DNA of 64,000 bases from Leguminivora glycinivorella (GCF_023078275.1 NC_062973.1:5734926-5798925); one strand, 5' to 3'; counted from the first letter of the stretch, positions 1 to 14,300 are shown. Program-made: numbers and translations. Notes: generated by a model from the sequence alone, not told the origin.

Positions 1-95
1 TGAAAGTTTGTACGGAATAACGGAACCCTCGGTGAGCGAGTCCGACTCGCACTTGACCGGTTTTTTTCTTTAATATTATCTTTCTCAAACTTACA
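1..95 (-). repeat. End of a dispersed lepidopteran repeat
   Basis: The string cggaaccctcggtgagcgag followed by a ccggtttttt end matches, in reverse, the start of the repeat at 7130-7695. Confidence 0.5.
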
Positions 96-704
96 ATGTA
101 TCCGGACTATTGCAACCTCCAGACTTTAATTTGCTGCGGCAAGCCGTCGCGAATTAACTTACTCTCGTTAACAACATTCAACTTACGCTCCATGTTCACA
201 ATTTTCTTTTTTAACCCCAGGCGCAAAAACGACGGGGTGTTATAAGTTTGACGTGTCTGTTTGTCTGTCTGTGAGTGTGTGTCTGTCTGTGGCATCGTAG
301 CTCCCGAACGGATGAACCGATTTAGATTTCGTTTTTTTTTTGTCTGAAAGCTGACTTAGTCGGGAGTGTTCTTAGCCATGTTTCATGAATGTCGGTATTG
401 TCGGTATACTATGTCGCGGTTGGGGTTTTTTTCAAAATTTTAATTTTGTGGTTAGGTTATTCTTTGCTAGTTTGAGAAAAGCACTATACATACATGCCTC
501 GCCGCGCCGTGAAAAGGGCTTACGCCATGGCTTGCGTGGGCGACGGTCGCGCGATGGTCGCGCGACGGCGATGCGACGCATACGAAATCAAACCTTATCG
601 ATATGGAAGTATGAGACGCGACGGCGACACGCAAGACACGGCGTCACATGCTTCGTATCACTTTCCGGATATACCGGCCTACTCAGCCGGTATCTTCTCT
701 CCCG

Positions 705-838
705 GCGACGACCGAACTGGCCTAGTGCGTAGTGACCCTGCCTGCTAAGCCGCGGTCCCGGGTTCGATCCCGGTAAGGACATTTATTTGTGTGATGAGCA
801 CAGATATTTGTTCCTGAGTCATAGATGTTTTCTATGTA
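705..838 (+). repeat. tRNA-derived SINE, truncated
   Basis: It shares gtagtgaccctgcctgct, a B-box-like gggttcgatcc and the body (gatgagcacagatatttgtt) with the fuller copy at 38478-38740. It is cut short where the next element begins at 839. Confidence 0.75.
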
Positions 839-1211
839 TACACCCTGTTTTTATTGAATTCCGTTAACTTTGAGGGAAGGTTCTTTAGATCAAATACAAT
901 TAATTTCTCTAAAAAAACTAGCGTCTTAACTCTTACGGTTACCGAGTTATTAAAAAAATAAAAATAATTACTGAACACGTGCCTTTACCACTCCCTAATG
1001 TTATTTGTTTTGACATGTGCCGTCAATCACTTGACACTGACTTAAATGTTATCCTTAAGGGTCTCTCACACTGATTAATTCATTTATTATGTATAAAAAC
1101 GATGAAAAAAAAATTTTTTGCGAATTTAACTAAAAGTGATATACAGGGTGGTTCCTGATAATGAACCTAACAACGTGTGGAATTTAACGGATAACAAAAA
1201 AAACACGGTGT
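839..1211. repeat. Inverted-repeat element (tacaccctg...cacggtgta)
   Basis: It starts tacaccctgtttttattgaa followed by ttccgttaac, and ends with ggaatttaacgg and cacggtgta, so the ends are imperfect inverted repeats. The ends resemble those of the better-preserved element at 24720-25091. Confidence 0.5.
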
Positions 1212-1329
1212 ATAAGTACCCATAAGTATGTTTATCGTCGTTTAGCACCCATGGTACAAGCTTTGCTTAGTTTGGGGCTAGGTTGATTTGTGTAAGGTGT
1301 CCCCACAATTTATATTTATTTATTATTTC

Positions 1330-1507
1330 CTAGCTTTTGCCCGCGGCTTCGCTCGCGTTAGAAAGAGACAAAAAGTAGCCTGTCACTCTCCATCCCTTCA
1401 ACTATCTCCACTTAAAAAATCACGACAATTCATCGCTCCGTTTTGCCGCGAAAGGCGGACAAACAAACAGACACACACACACTTTTCCATTTATAATATT
1501 AGTATGG
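1330..1507 (+). repeat. Dispersed repeat (cttttgcccgcggcttcgct family)
   Basis: Copies occur at 15371-15549 and, partly, 53220-53440, always on the plus strand. The end, tttataatattagtatggat, is shared by the first two. Confidence 0.75.
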
Positions 1508-1785
1508 ATTTATCGGACGTAATGTACTATTTTCTATAGATATTTCTTGCTTGTCTAGGCACCGCTAGCTAGCTTAACCTTATTGTATATGCATCATTTA
1601 TATTTTTGACTATATTGACAACATGTCAAAATTAAAATTTTAATATATGTATGTATAATTGTCAAGGTCATGCATTAAAGAGTTAAATAATGTAAATATC
1701 AAGACAAAACCTCCCTCTCCTCTAAAAACCAAATACATCAAATATCTCCCCCATATGCCCCATTGACCTATGTAGTGGAAAATTT

Positions 1786-1930
1786 CGCTGGCTTGGTTGG
1801 CAGAGCGCTGGAGTATCGATACAGAGGCCGTGAGTTCAAGTCTCACCCAAGGCAGACATTTTCCACTTTTAAATTTTATTCTAAGCCTAGTGGCATCGAT
1901 TACAGACGTTTCTGCTAAACAGAAGTTAAA
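1786..1930 (+). repeat. tRNA-derived SINE with intact T-arm
   Basis: The head folds like a tRNA: an A-box-like tggttggcagagcgc and a perfect T-arm gtgag-ttcaagt-ctcac. It continues into a tail (cattttccacttttaaattt, gcctagtggcatcgatta) that recurs at 62516-62590. Because of the shared tail it is called a SINE rather than a tRNA gene. Confidence 0.65.
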
Positions 1931-2009
1931 AATTTAAATTTTGAGGTTAGGATATTCTCAAATATGTTCCTGAAAATTGGCCGCGAAGTTTCAGGTGTGT
2001 CGTTAATGG

Positions 2010-2460
2010 ATTTTTCTCAAACATGCAATGAAATATTGTCTTTACGTTCCTTACAATGGGCTGGGAAGTATCGCTTTTTGGGCGCAACAACTCGAGAGGA
2101 CTGTAAAGAGATTTCATATTATTTTTTAGGCCTAGGCCTGCAAAGTAACTTTTTTTTATAAAATATTGTCCTTTAGAGCATTTATTTTTATTTCATTGTA
2201 TGTTTGATAAAAGCACTATACATGCCTCGGCGTGAAAACGTATTCCCGGCCTCGTATCCCTATCCGGTATATACCTACCCACTTGGCCGGAAATCCTCAT
2301 TTTCCCGGCCTCTGATGTAATGTACTATTTATACAAATCTTGCAGCCCTAGGCCGGCAAAGTCCTCTTTTTCAATTTCCAGTCACGGATATTTGTGACAT
2401 AACATCTAAGTATTTAGCCATCAAAAAAACTATAAGGGGCTTTCCAGACGTGCCGACTGC
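2010..2460. repeat. Composite inverted repeat (ttctcaaacatg family)
   Basis: Arms tttttctcaaacatgcaatg (2010) and cattgtatgtttgataaaag (2192) are inverted copies. The following ggccggcaaagtc block and actataaggggctttccaga also occur in the related 9459-10050 element. Confidence 0.5.
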
Positions 2461-3849
2461 AATTGGTACAGGGCCTAAGCTTTGATCGCTCCGATATGTT
2501 TGATGGCGACTGTACTATGCACAGAGCTTAGAGTCCGACTCTACAAATTCTAATAAAAAGAACGCGAAAGCTTAACCCTTTCGCCGCCATGTGCCATGAT
2601 AATATTAAAATGTCATTCGTGTCATCAACGCCATGTCAAAAATTGCAACTGTTATAAAAACAAAACAACCCGTCAAGTCGTAGCACACATAGAATAAGTC
2701 ACGTCTTTATAAGTATACTCTCTAACTTTTTTTAGTGACGCATCCCGTGACGTCCCGTCCCGCCTACAATGTTACCCCCGCATTGTTTGTGCCCGAATCT
2801 CTGCTCCGCTCATAATGTCCTGGTAGAAAAAGGGGGCAAACCATTGTTCTCACGCACACGCACTTTTTTTTATTTACTCATCGTTTTGGTTGATGTCGTT
2901 GTGATTTTGATTTTCCATTGATCTTCCGTTTGAGGTTAGAATCCGATTAATTCTAGGATCCTACTTAAGTAATTTGTATAATAATAGGATAGGGTAAAAA
3001 GCAAAATCAAGTATCAATTTTATCTTAAAATAAGTTAGCAAGATCGCTTAGGTACACTTTTGTAGAAAAAGTTCTAGAAGATCATCTTCCTAATGATGTA
3101 AAAGCGCGTGAAAGAGACATGTTTTGATGTAACAAACTAAAATGTGTGAGAATGAAAGGGATGTCCATATGTTACAAGTATTGCAACTCAATTTGAGATT
3201 AAGGGAATACAGTGAAACTTAACGACAGCATTTTATGTCAATATAAGCTTTATCATACAGTTTTAAGAGCGAAGTTACAAAGGGCTTAGTAAACTTTATG
3301 TCCCTACTGTTCATCCCTTTATAAAGCTTTAGGGACTGGCTTGTAACACGGGATCCTGAGGGTCATGTGATCCTGGTGACAAAGTCGGGAAAGTTACAAA
3401 ACGAAAGTCCGATCGTACCTACTCGTAGGCGACGCCATTTTGGGTCGTAAGCGCGGTGAAAAGCTCCGGCTTTCGCCCGTCCGAAAGCTCAGGGAGGTTT
3501 TAGTTTTATGCGTTATTGACCATGACATGGGTTTTATTTGGGTGGTGATGGTAATGGGTTATTTTATTATGACGGTGGCGGAAAATTAATACGCGAATGT
3601 TCTGTTATTGGCACTTATATCTGAATGTAGGTACTAAGCGAAAGATGTTGAAAGCATAATAAAAAAGTCTTCTCCGAGACCACGGGGACAACGCCGTCCT
3701 TAAAAAGTTGGAGGTCAGTTTAATATATTATAGTCATACGCGATTAAGTCCCGATTTTAAAAATAATTATGTGTAATAATAGTGAAAGTTTAAATCAGTG
3801 TTAAGTTGAAAGCACTTGGAATTTTAGAAACAAAATTAAAAAGCTCAGT

Positions 3850-4015
3850 CCCATGTCCCACACACCACACATCATCATTTCATCATTTCAGCCATTAATC
3901 GCCCACTGCTGAGCACAGGCCTCCCTTCGTGTACCCCACTTATCCCGGTCCTGGGCTAATCTCATCCAGAAGTGCCCCGCAGTTTTTCGAATGTCGTCCA
4001 GCATCTATGAAGAGT
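3850..4015 (-). repeat. 3' end of an RTE-like LINE
   Basis: On the minus strand it encodes a remnant of the tail seen at 26930-27178 (aggaccggaaaaagtggcgc there). It ends in the same sequence (cccactgctgagcacaggcc here) plus an ATGATG-type tail. Confidence 0.6.
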
Positions 4016-4199
4016 CTTGGAAAGTTTAGGCACGGCACATGTTATTGCAATAACATTATATCTCATTTTCATTACAATTCGAACGGAGTTATATTTTGTA
4101 CCTCTTGTATTATACTCACGTCTGTATTCCCGAAATGGGTAGGCAGAGCACATGAAAATGCTGAAAAGTTTCATTACCATCACTTTTAACGATTAAGGG

Positions 4200-5300
4200 G
4201 ATGAAATAAAACGAAATTGTGACATTGAAGTGACAGGATACCGACGCCATAATTGCACCCATGTCCCACAGTCGACTTCTACGACACCTACGGGTACACA
4301 GGACACGGGTAATGATTCGATTTGAATAGAAGGGATGTTAAAAGGTACGACTTTATTTCCGTGATATTTTTTACCTGGTAGAGAACACTGGGTAGAGCCC
4401 TACAACTTGGCTCCATAGTCCATGGTAATCGTGCTTTACCAAGTATTCTCTAAGGTACAGCGGGGCTAGTCTCGACTGGGGGGCAAATGTAACTGGTCCA
4501 TTTTTTCCATGTTTTACAATGTTTGCATGTTTGCATTATTAAATAGAGTGTCCATCGGTTATACATAATATATATAGTAGGCGTGTTCAGTGGATACATG
4601 TAGAACTCAACATCATAGTGTAATAATGGAAAAAATTAATTAGTTACAATTGCCCTCCAGTCAAGATTTGCCCCGCTGTACCTTATTCGAATATATAAAT
4701 GCACTTATTTAAATTATGTATATCGTTAAAACTATTTAATAATTTTTAATCTGCAATGTTGCAATAGCGCTAATGAGAAATAGCATCTTTGGCATGCTTT
4801 CGACAATTTACATTTATAAATAGTACCTATTCCAAACCATATTAGAGCGCTTAATACAAAATACAATTTACTTCATTCCTCATTGAAAAATACTATTATG
4901 CCTACGATTAATAAATTTATTAATGATAATAATGACTCGACATTGTATTAGAATTTTATTATTAGTATTATTACCTATATGATAAATTGTATTAAATTGA
5001 CATCTATTGTGAAAATTGTAATGAAATTTTAGGTATTATTGTTTTAATCTGCCATTATTTCCATTGACATAGCATTTTAGAAAATATTGTTATTGTGATT
5101 AAATAATTTAGATTTCCTTTTTATCTGTAGATCTTCATTCATTTTATTTAAATAAAGAGATATTTGTTCAATGTACAATCTTAAACAAATAAAATATAAT
5201 AAAAAAAAATCCTTTTAGTTTAGATATGCATACGTTTAGCTTGATAATCGCACGAGACAATGTTGTACACCTGCATAGTAGGTAAAACATAGAATAGCGC
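4200..5300. other. AT-rich stretch without recognised features
   Basis: No reading frame or known repeat was recognised here. Confidence 0.4.
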
Positions 5301-5745
5301 TGACATTAATGTATTTTCCCCTCACTAGCTCGGAAACACGTGTTTTGTCCTTTAATACCAGCAGGTAAAACGCATTTTATCCACTAGTGGGTAAAGTAAT
5401 TTGACCTTGGATAAGGTCAAATTAACTGCTTTAAAATTGATAAAAGTAGGTGAATCTAGTAATAAGGATGATTTACCACCTGTGGAACTACTGGAAGCAG
5501 TGATAAACGCATTTTTGCGTTATAGTTTCCTCGCTGTAGTGAGGGGAAAAGTGTTACACTTGGGTGCAAATGTATTTTACTTCTCGTGTGTTAAAAAACT
5601 CACAAGTTCAGGATTCTATTCTCGAACCACTCGCTTCGCTCGTGGTTCAACTATAGAATCCTTTCACTTGCTCGTTTTTCAATTCCACACTCGGCGTTAA
5701 AATACAACTTTGCCCCCTTGTATAACAAATAACTATTATCACCTT
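5300..5745 (+). repeat. Single-arm copy of the ccccctcactagctcgg/ataacaaataactatt repeat
   Basis: It matches the right half of the 12399-13139 foldback almost base for base. It includes the gaaccactcgcttcgctcgt hairpin region and the end ttgtataacaaataactatt. Confidence 0.8.
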
Positions 5746-6784
5746 TTCTGTAACCTATGTTTAACAAAATAAAGAATTGATTGATTATAAATTATGCAAA
5801 TATCTGTTTCATATATTTAAGTACAGATAAATAAGATAAATAATTTGTAAAATATTAGCAAAAATAAAATAAGTCGGCTGCAAGCGTAAAAATGCAATTT
5901 ACTTGCATAATGCACTTGTATTGTTATCATCGGTCGTTGTCACCGTTGTCACATCTCTCTCTCATGACTCACTGCATCTAACCTTCAAAACGTCCGATCT
6001 CCGCACCAACTGTCTTGTACTTACGACCTTTTGTGTCGCATGCATTGTAACTCTCGAAACATCCTATCTCGGTACTAGTTTTAAATGCATATACGGCCTT
6101 TGTGTTTTTATTGTATTGTGCGTGCATTGCAATGTCAAAGGGGCGGTCGTTGGCCGTATCCTTGAGTATCCTTGAGGCAGGACTTACAGCCTCTTACATT
6201 AATATGATGCCTTGGTAGCTCGCAGGATATTTCGTCCCTTTGGGAATACCGTCCGACCTGAGGGCCCACACAGATTTCTTTTATTTTTTGTTTATTTTAT
6301 TTTATTTTTGTATATGACGTAGCGTAGGGTGTCTTTAAGATCAAGTTACTTATGATATGATTTATCACGCATATGACTATGCATTTTATATTATATTCCA
6401 TCTTTACATGGTATTGATAAATGCTACAATTGCATGTAAGAATTCTTTGTAAAAATTCCAAAATGGTATCTTTTCTTTTATGCAACCTTAGTGTGCGCCG
6501 ATGTCACCTCGATGGTTTTAAGGCGCGTGGGAGTATTGCCCAACTAAACTTACGATGTAAGGAAGAAAGGACTCCTTACAACCTCTGAAGTCCTTGTACT
6601 TGTTGACGTCATTCCAATAGAATTCACATCCCTTGGGTACCTCACCGGGCAATGAACTTTCATCCTGCACTTGATTGGTGAAGGATATTTATGATTGTAA
6701 TAACATTTTATCTATTTTTATACATTGAGTAAAACCTCAGAACAAAGCAACATCATAAATTGTTTTGAAACTGTTGATTGACGC

Positions 6785-7041
6785 GGCTACGCCCCTTACG
6801 CAAAGGGAGCAAAAAAGGATCCCCCAGCGCGAGAACGAGAGGGAGAGTCGCACCCGTTGTTATCCTTGTCGCTCTTGCGAGCTTTAGAGGAGCTTTTCTT
6901 GGCGAGCTCCGCTTGGTTTATGTGGCTCTGGTAGATTCCCGCGCCGGGAACGCCGCTGTCGCTAGCCGCTTTCTCCTTCTTGAGGGGTTTTATAGAATTA
7001 ATGAGGGGGACGGCAATGTCGCGTATCCGAAGCGACTACCC
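6785..7041 (-). other. Unexplained open stretch, locally GC-rich
   Basis: The minus strand is open for about 84 codons between in-frame stops, without a Met. It reads KPLKKEKAASDSGVPGAGIY, later AELAKKSSSKARKSDKDNN, and ends FFAPFA and a stop. It is GC-rich compared with its flanks. It may be the end of a decayed mobile-element frame; no family was recognised. Confidence 0.3.
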
Positions 7042-7129
7042 CATTATACACTTTTGGCACATCACGTGCATGCAACTGTGACAATAATACGCGTGGTGTT
7101 TAACGGTTTATTAGAAGCTTGTCGGGAAG

Positions 7130-7695
7130 GCAGGTTAAAAAAAAAACCGGCCAAGAGCGTGTCGGGCCACGCTCAGTGTAGGGTTCCGTAGTTTTTCGTA
7201 TTTTTCTCAAAAACTACTGAACCTATCAAGTTCAAAACAATTTTCCTAGAAAGTCTTTATAAAGTTCTACTTTTGTGATTTTTTTCATATTTTTTAAACA
7301 TATGGTTCAAAAGTTAGAGGGGGGGGGACGCACTTTTTTTTCCTTTAGGAGCGATTATTTCCGAAGATATTAATATTATCAAAAAACGATCTTAGTAAAC
7401 CCTTATTCATTTTTAAATACCTATCCAACAATATATCACACGTTGGGGTTGAAATGAAAAAAAAATCAGCCCCCACTTTACATGTAGGGGGGTACCCTAA
7501 TAAAACATTTTTTTCCATTTTTTATTTTTGCACTTTGTTGGCGTGATTGATATACATATTGGTACCAAATTTCAGCTTTCTAGTGCTTACGGTTACTGAG
7601 ATTATCCGCGGACGGACGGACGGACGGACGGACGGACGGACGGACAGACAGACATGGCGAAACTATAAGGGTTCCTAGTTGGCTACGGAACCCTA
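7130..7695. repeat. Dispersed repeat bounded by agggttccgtag and ctacggaaccct
   Basis: The two ends are inverted. The interior holds a (acgg)n microsatellite. A partial reverse copy lies at 40249-40350, and an end at 1-95. Confidence 0.7.
7609..7653 (+). repeat. (ACGG)n microsatellite
   Basis: About nine ggac units followed by gacagacagac, inside the 7130-7695 repeat. Confidence 0.95.
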
Positions 7696-8300
7696 AAAAA
7701 GATCGGAGTTAAAAAAGGAGTTATTTTTGGATAGCGGCAGCAAGTCACTTTTTATCTACAGGTTTTAAGTTATCATGCTCGTTTAAATTTTCCTATTTTC
7801 CGCACTTGTATCGTATTGTAATGTAATGTACCAATGGTGTTCTCGTAATGTTTCTAAAAGCTTGGTGGCATTGTACGAGTACAGTTAGTACAAATTGACT
7901 AGTACAGAATAAGCAGTGGCGATATTCTTGAGTGCTTTATAAATCTCAATTATCTAATCGTTTGTAATTAACTGCCATGTTGACTTTATGCATTTGTGAG
8001 AAATGGATAAGACACTTAACTAATCTGTTCAGTAACTTTTTATGAAAATAGGATTTGTAGGTACATCCGTTTTCTAAATCCATCAGAAAATGTTAGGTGA
8101 TTTAGACGCCTTCAGTCGATTTTATATTGTGCAATAAATCTTTCTTACTTATATACATTTGAATTGGACTTTTCTTACTATCAGTTGTTTGCCGGACTGA
8201 AATCATTTCAAATAGATTTTTTTGCACATTTTTGGTATAAATTGTACAGAAATGACCAAGGTTCATGGAAGATGACACATAATATTATGTATCTTTTCAG

Positions 8301-11300
8301 TATGTCAAGCCGTGCTCCGTACCACCAACGTCACAACCACGATGGCCCCACCAACGCTACCCACTCTGCCCTCCCCTACCGAGAACCAGCTCTCTGTATC
8401 CTCCGTGACCTGCCCTGATGACGTCAGCACGAGCCCCCTCCAGCGGCTGAGGAGAGCCATGAGGGACACGATGTATACGCAGATGAGCAGCTTCTTTGAT
8501 GCGTTCCTGGTGTTTTACAGCGACGAGCACTTGGTATGTAGTCTTGGTAAAAATTAGGTGGCTCTTTCCGAGAACCAGCTATCTATGGCAGCTATCGGTA
8601 TCCTCCGTGACATGCCTTGACAGCCCAGGGTGGCTAGCCGAATGGCACAATCGCTCACGAAACGAAGCGCTAGTAGATATCTATCTCTATCGCGCTTGCG
8701 TATTGGCGCGACAGAGCCAGCGGCGTATCGCTTTCGTTTGGCGTCGGAGAAATGCCATTCGGCTACGGGGCCTGATGGCGTCATCTCGAGCCCATACGAT
8801 CATATAGCTCTACAAGTGAATTTGAACTTCATCTAAACACCGCCCAGCAAACGACACAGAAAATAGAGAAGTGTTTCTTCTTTGTAAATTGCGTGTACGG
8901 ATGTTCATCTTCCACACTTGGAATCGATTTGAAAGTGAATAGCTACATATCTTCTTTCTCGGTTCCCATTAGTTCTGCAAGCTTCAATTAGTCCCAACAG
9001 TTCCAAATTTCATATCCTATATTTTACAGAGCGAGGAACCGCCAGCGGACGAACGGCGCCTACAATACATCAGCGGCTGGGACGGAGCCGGTATTGCCGT
9101 AGTTCTGGCACAAGGCGAAGCAGCAGTCTGGGTGGCCAGTGGTGATGTGGGAAGAGCAAGGGCTTCTCTGTCCTGCTCTTGGTTGATTATTGATGCTGAT
9201 GACTCCGGACAGCCTAGTATCGCTGAGTGGATTACGGTGAGACTGAGATTCTACATAAATTTCTTTGCCTGGATATTTCCCTAGTACAAGTGAAGCAGCT
9301 TAGCAGTCTGGGTTGCCAGTGGTGATGTGGGAAGAGCAAGGGCTTCTCTGTCCTGCTCTTGGTTAGTTATTGATGTTGATGTCTCCGGGCAGCCTAGTAT
9401 CGCTGAGTGGATTACGGTGAGGTTCTACATAAGTGTCTTTACCTATATATAAGTAGCTTTTCTCAAACATGGTATGAAATATTGATGTTATGTGCCTTAT
9501 AATTGGCAGCGAAGTATGACGTTGCAGGTGCGGCTAGGACGATTGATAGATAATGGAATTTCATACAAACCTTGCAGGCCAAGGCCGGCAAAGTCTTCTT
9601 TTTTAATTTCCAAACACAGATAATTGTGACATAACATCCAGGTATTTAGCCAATTAAAAAAAAAACTATAAGGGGCTTTATAGACGTGCCGACTGCAACT
9701 GGTACGGGCCCTAGACAATATTTGATTTTGGGTGCGTTTTGTTACAAAAAAATTTTTTTCGTTTTTTTTTGAATTTTTTTTTAACTTTTTGTTTTTTTAT
9801 AAGCGTATACGGGGTATCAAAGGGGAACGAAAATTCGATTATTTTTGCGCTACGACGCACCGTTTAGGAGATACAGCCATCCAAAGTTACTATTTTCAGT
9901 AGACTTTATTTATTTCATACCATGTTTGAGAAAAGCACTATACATACCTCGGCGGGAAATGGGGTTGCCCGCCTCAGACCTATCCGGCTATATGTCTATA
10001 TGTCTTCGGCCGGCAACCACCTTTGTCCCGGCCTCTGTAGTAATGTACTATTATCCTTTGTAGCTGGTAAGACAGACACTTTTTCTGTCTTTCGTGCTTT
10101 AATATTAATAAGTTCGTTAAACAGACGATAGCGCGACCATCCCTACTGCAGTAAGTACTAAATAACCTATTTAGTTATTATGGGTAACGTTAACTCCATC
10201 CTTTTATGTCCGTAAAAGTGTGGCGTTAAACATTGATAGTCAATTAAAATGGGTCAAGGTAGTGCTCGGGCCATGGCCAATTGGACACCCTATTAACCCT
10301 CAGACTTTATTGTTTTACTTTCCCCAATGTCATTGCTTCATAATCAGTTGACTTAGGCATGTGAATAGAATAAAACTATTACTATCACGTGCGTAGCTTA
10401 TTCAATAAACATTCTTGAAGGTCGAATAGGTATCTCTTAAGATTAGTACGAGTACATTGCTCCTGGAAAGTTATGTATGAAAATCTTGGCATAATTAATG
10501 GAAGATTTTTTTTTGACTGGGATATGTACATTATAGGTCGAAGTTATTTTTCATCAACCCTCCCCATCCCTCCCCCCTCTGCGTCACCCAAACAAATTTC
10601 GACGATTTCGTATGCATTTTGGGCGAAAACTTAACATTCATTAAAGAAAATTGCAGGAAAGGACCAACTTTCGTGATGGATCACGCGAAAACTATAAGTG
10701 CTAGAACCAAAGTGTCAATGAATGATTTGTAGTAAATTTATTAAGGATTACTTCGTTCTTACGCGCTTTTTCTGTATCTTCAACAGTTTTGTCAGAAATC
10801 GAGAAAAACCGCATTTTCGGCACTTTAAGGGAGGGTAGAGGGGTGACGCAGAGGGGGGAGGAGTGGGGAGGGTTGATGAAAAATAACTTCGCTCTATAAC
10901 GTACATATTCCAATTAAAAAAAATCTTCCATTAATTATGCCGTAATTTTAGCTAATTTCCCCGTATAGATCCTCATCATTGGCCTTTATTCCAAACTGAT
11001 GACGACCCCATAAGGCTATAACGAATCCCACCTTCACTTTAAATACGACCGACTCGTGGTCACTTCTTTAGTAACCTTTATACTGGAGTACAGACTTACA
11101 CATACTTAATTTTACAGACCCGCATCGGCCACACCGGTCGCGTCGGCGCCGACGCTCGCCTCGTCTCCATATCTGAGTGGTCAGCTTTGGCCACGGGGCT
11201 ACAGCCTAGTGGAATATCTCTGGTCCATGTGCCGACGTTACTAGATCAGTTATGGAATGAAGAGACGGAGCCAGAACGGCGAAGACCGGAACCTTCCAGG

Positions 11301-14300
11301 ATCGTGGCTAGCTTGCATCAGAACGACTGCACAGGTTTGGTCACACCTGATAATAGTATCTCTTCAGTCTTCTCCATATCCGTGAGGTCAGCATTGGAAC
11401 TTACAGCCAAGTGGGATATGTCTGGTCCATGTGCCGACATTACTAGACCAGCCGTGGAAAGAGGGGACGGAGCCAGGACGACGAAGACCGGAGCCTTTGA
11501 GGATCGTGGCTAGCTTGCATCAGAACGACTGCACAGGTTTGGTCATATCCTGATAATATACTGATATGTCGTTCCTCCTCATCCAAGTGTGTCTCTTTAG
11601 GAGTATCACAGTGATCAATATTGATGCCTGCACCTCCAATTATGCTAAGTTTGCTTTGACATATCTGTACCAATGCATACTCACGCATCTTTTCACATTT
11701 TTACGTCAATCTTCGTGACCGATTTACTTCACTGTGATTATATTGATGTCATAAAATCAAAAAAATACTTATTTATTGTTTCTGATAGTCACTTACTGCT
11801 TTTTCTCCAGGACTCAGTTGGCGAGACAAAGTATCCTTCGTCCGCAATGAGCTCCGCGTGCTCGGAGCCGATGCCATGGTGGTGACTGCTCTCGATGAGG
11901 TAGCTTGGCTTCTGAACGTGCGTGGGCGGGATCTTCCTTACGCCCCGCTTCTGAAGGCCTTCGTCGTTGTCAGCACCAGGTAATGCCATCATGATCCCTG
12001 TAGGATGTAGGCATGAACTTGAAGACTGGCCTGGAATGATGACAGCTCTCGACGAGGTAGCTTGGCTGCTGAACGTGCGTAAGCGGGATCTTCCTTACGC
12101 CCCGCTTCTGAACGCCTTCGTCGTTGTCAGCACCAGGTAATGCCATCATGGTCCCTATAGAATACAGTTATGAACTTGGAGTATAATCTGTCTTGGTGTG
12201 TAGCTATGTTGATATCCGTCTTAGACAAACCAGTAGATTGGCAATTGAACCAGTATGCTGCTAGCTTCAAGCTGCTTAAAGCATTGGAAAGAACCAAGTA
12301 TCATGAGCCCAGTCAGTGATTATGACTCTCGATGACCTGTTAAACGCGCATGATCTGCTTTACACGCCGTAACGTAACGTGTTATCAAGGCATAATTATA
12401 GTTATTTGTTATACAAGGGGGCAAAGTTGTATTTTAATGCCGAGTGTGGAATTGGAAAACGAGCAAGTGAAAGGATTCTATAGTTGAACCACGAGCGAAG
12501 CGAGTGGTTCGAGAATGGAATCCTGAACTTGCGAGTTTTTTAACACACGAGAAGTAAAATACATTTGCACCCGAGTGTAACACAAAACTTTTCCCCTCAC
12601 TATAGCGAGGAAACTACAACACAAAAAATGCGTTTATCACTGCTTCCAGTAGTTCCACAGGTGGCATGGCATCTTTATTACTAGATTCATCTATTTTTAT
12701 CAATATATTTTTCCCCTCACTAGCTCGGAAACACGTGTTTTGTCCTTTAATACCAGCGGGTAAAAACGCATTTTATCCACTAGTGGGTAAAGTAATTTGA
12801 CCTTGAATAAAGTCAAATTAACTGCTGTAAAATTGATAAAAGTAGGTGAATCTAGTAATAAAGATGATTTACCACCTGTGGAACTACTGGAAGCACTGAT
12901 AAACGTATTTTTTGCGTTGTAGTTTCTTCGCTATAGTGAGGGGAAAAGTTTTGTGTTACACTCGGGTGCAAATGTATTTTACTTCTCGTGTGTTAAAAAA
13001 CTCGCAAGTTCAGGATTCTATTCTCGAACCACTCGCTTCGCTCGTGGTTCAACTATAGAATTCTTTCACTTGCTCGTTTTTCAATTCCACACTCGGCGTT
13101 AAAATACAACTTTGCCCCCTTGTATAACAAATAACTATTTTCTTTGTTACCAGGGACCTGAAGGTGTACGTGCCACAAGGCAAGCTATCCATGCCGGTAC
13201 GCGAAGCGTTAGCCGTTTACAACTGCCCCATTCACAACAACAATTGTACCAGGTTCGTTACACAGCTTACTTTTTCAACTTTTACTTGTTGTTAGAGCAA
13301 AGTTACTTTTTGCGTATTCCATCTTTATTAAAATTGTATTTAAGTGAAAGCATCAGATGAAAGCGTCCAGAGGCCAACTGCGATTAGATTAGACGCGGAT
13401 TATTATAAGATACAGATGTAGTACGAAAAGGGATTCCTTCGTATTCTTTCCGGAAACGTTCGTATTTATCATGCTAGTTCAGTCAATGTTAGTACATCTT
13501 GTACTGAGACTGACTGAAATAGCATGACACGTTTGTGCGTTCCTGTAACGTAACAATACGAAGGCAAATCTTTTCGCGCTAAATCTGTAGGTAGGTACTT
13601 CTTTCCGCCAATTTGAGATATTTTGATTTCTCCCTAAACACATTTTACTGCTCAGGACATACGCCTGGGATTCATATTGGACAGTGAACGGGTGTGTGAG
13701 AACCAGCTGCCCGATAACGTTCGTACTATAAACGATAATCACAAGTATCATATGCTTTATATCTGTGACCCTAAATGCGGTGGATATATGTTATCTAACA
13801 GTGGATGTGGCTACCGGGATGTGCTTGATATTGTTGTGGCCAAATATTTGGATATGTTATCTCAATGTCATATTGTACCGTCCAATATATTGGCTGTACG
13901 TTGCACATTATCTGTTCCATGTTTTAGCAAGTCTCGATAAGTCATCGTCTTGTTTCGATGTATATGCTAAATGTGACATGTCCCAAAGGCTGTACTGTGC
14001 TTGATGTTCGTTAAAGTGAATTTGATTCTTTGCGTCTTCTTTGGAGACGACATCCGAGTTTTTACTTCGTGCTTCAACACATAACAAGTACGATGATAAC
14101 AAAAAACAAAAAAAAAACAGTTTTAACTAAAGTTTTAAGTAACTCGGTGTACTGGATGTAACTTCCACTCTATATCATATTTTGCAGCATAAAAGACTAC
14201 TCCATGATCTACACCGACCTCCGGCGCATCACTGAGGCCAAAGTCCTCATCCCTTCCGGAGGAACATTCCAGAAGGGCGCCTCGGCAGCCATAGCCCAGA

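Noticed and set aside
1786..1860. tRNA gene
   Set aside because: The T-arm is perfect, but the acceptor stem has a mismatch and the sequence continues into a tail shared with another copy, so it is a SINE.
6778..7191. 137-codon plus-strand frame
   Set aside because: It has no recognisable domain and runs into the conserved start of a dispersed repeat; the opposite strand looks more protein-like.
7609..7653. CRISPR-like or satellite array
   Set aside because: It is a simple ggac microsatellite within a dispersed repeat, with no spacers.
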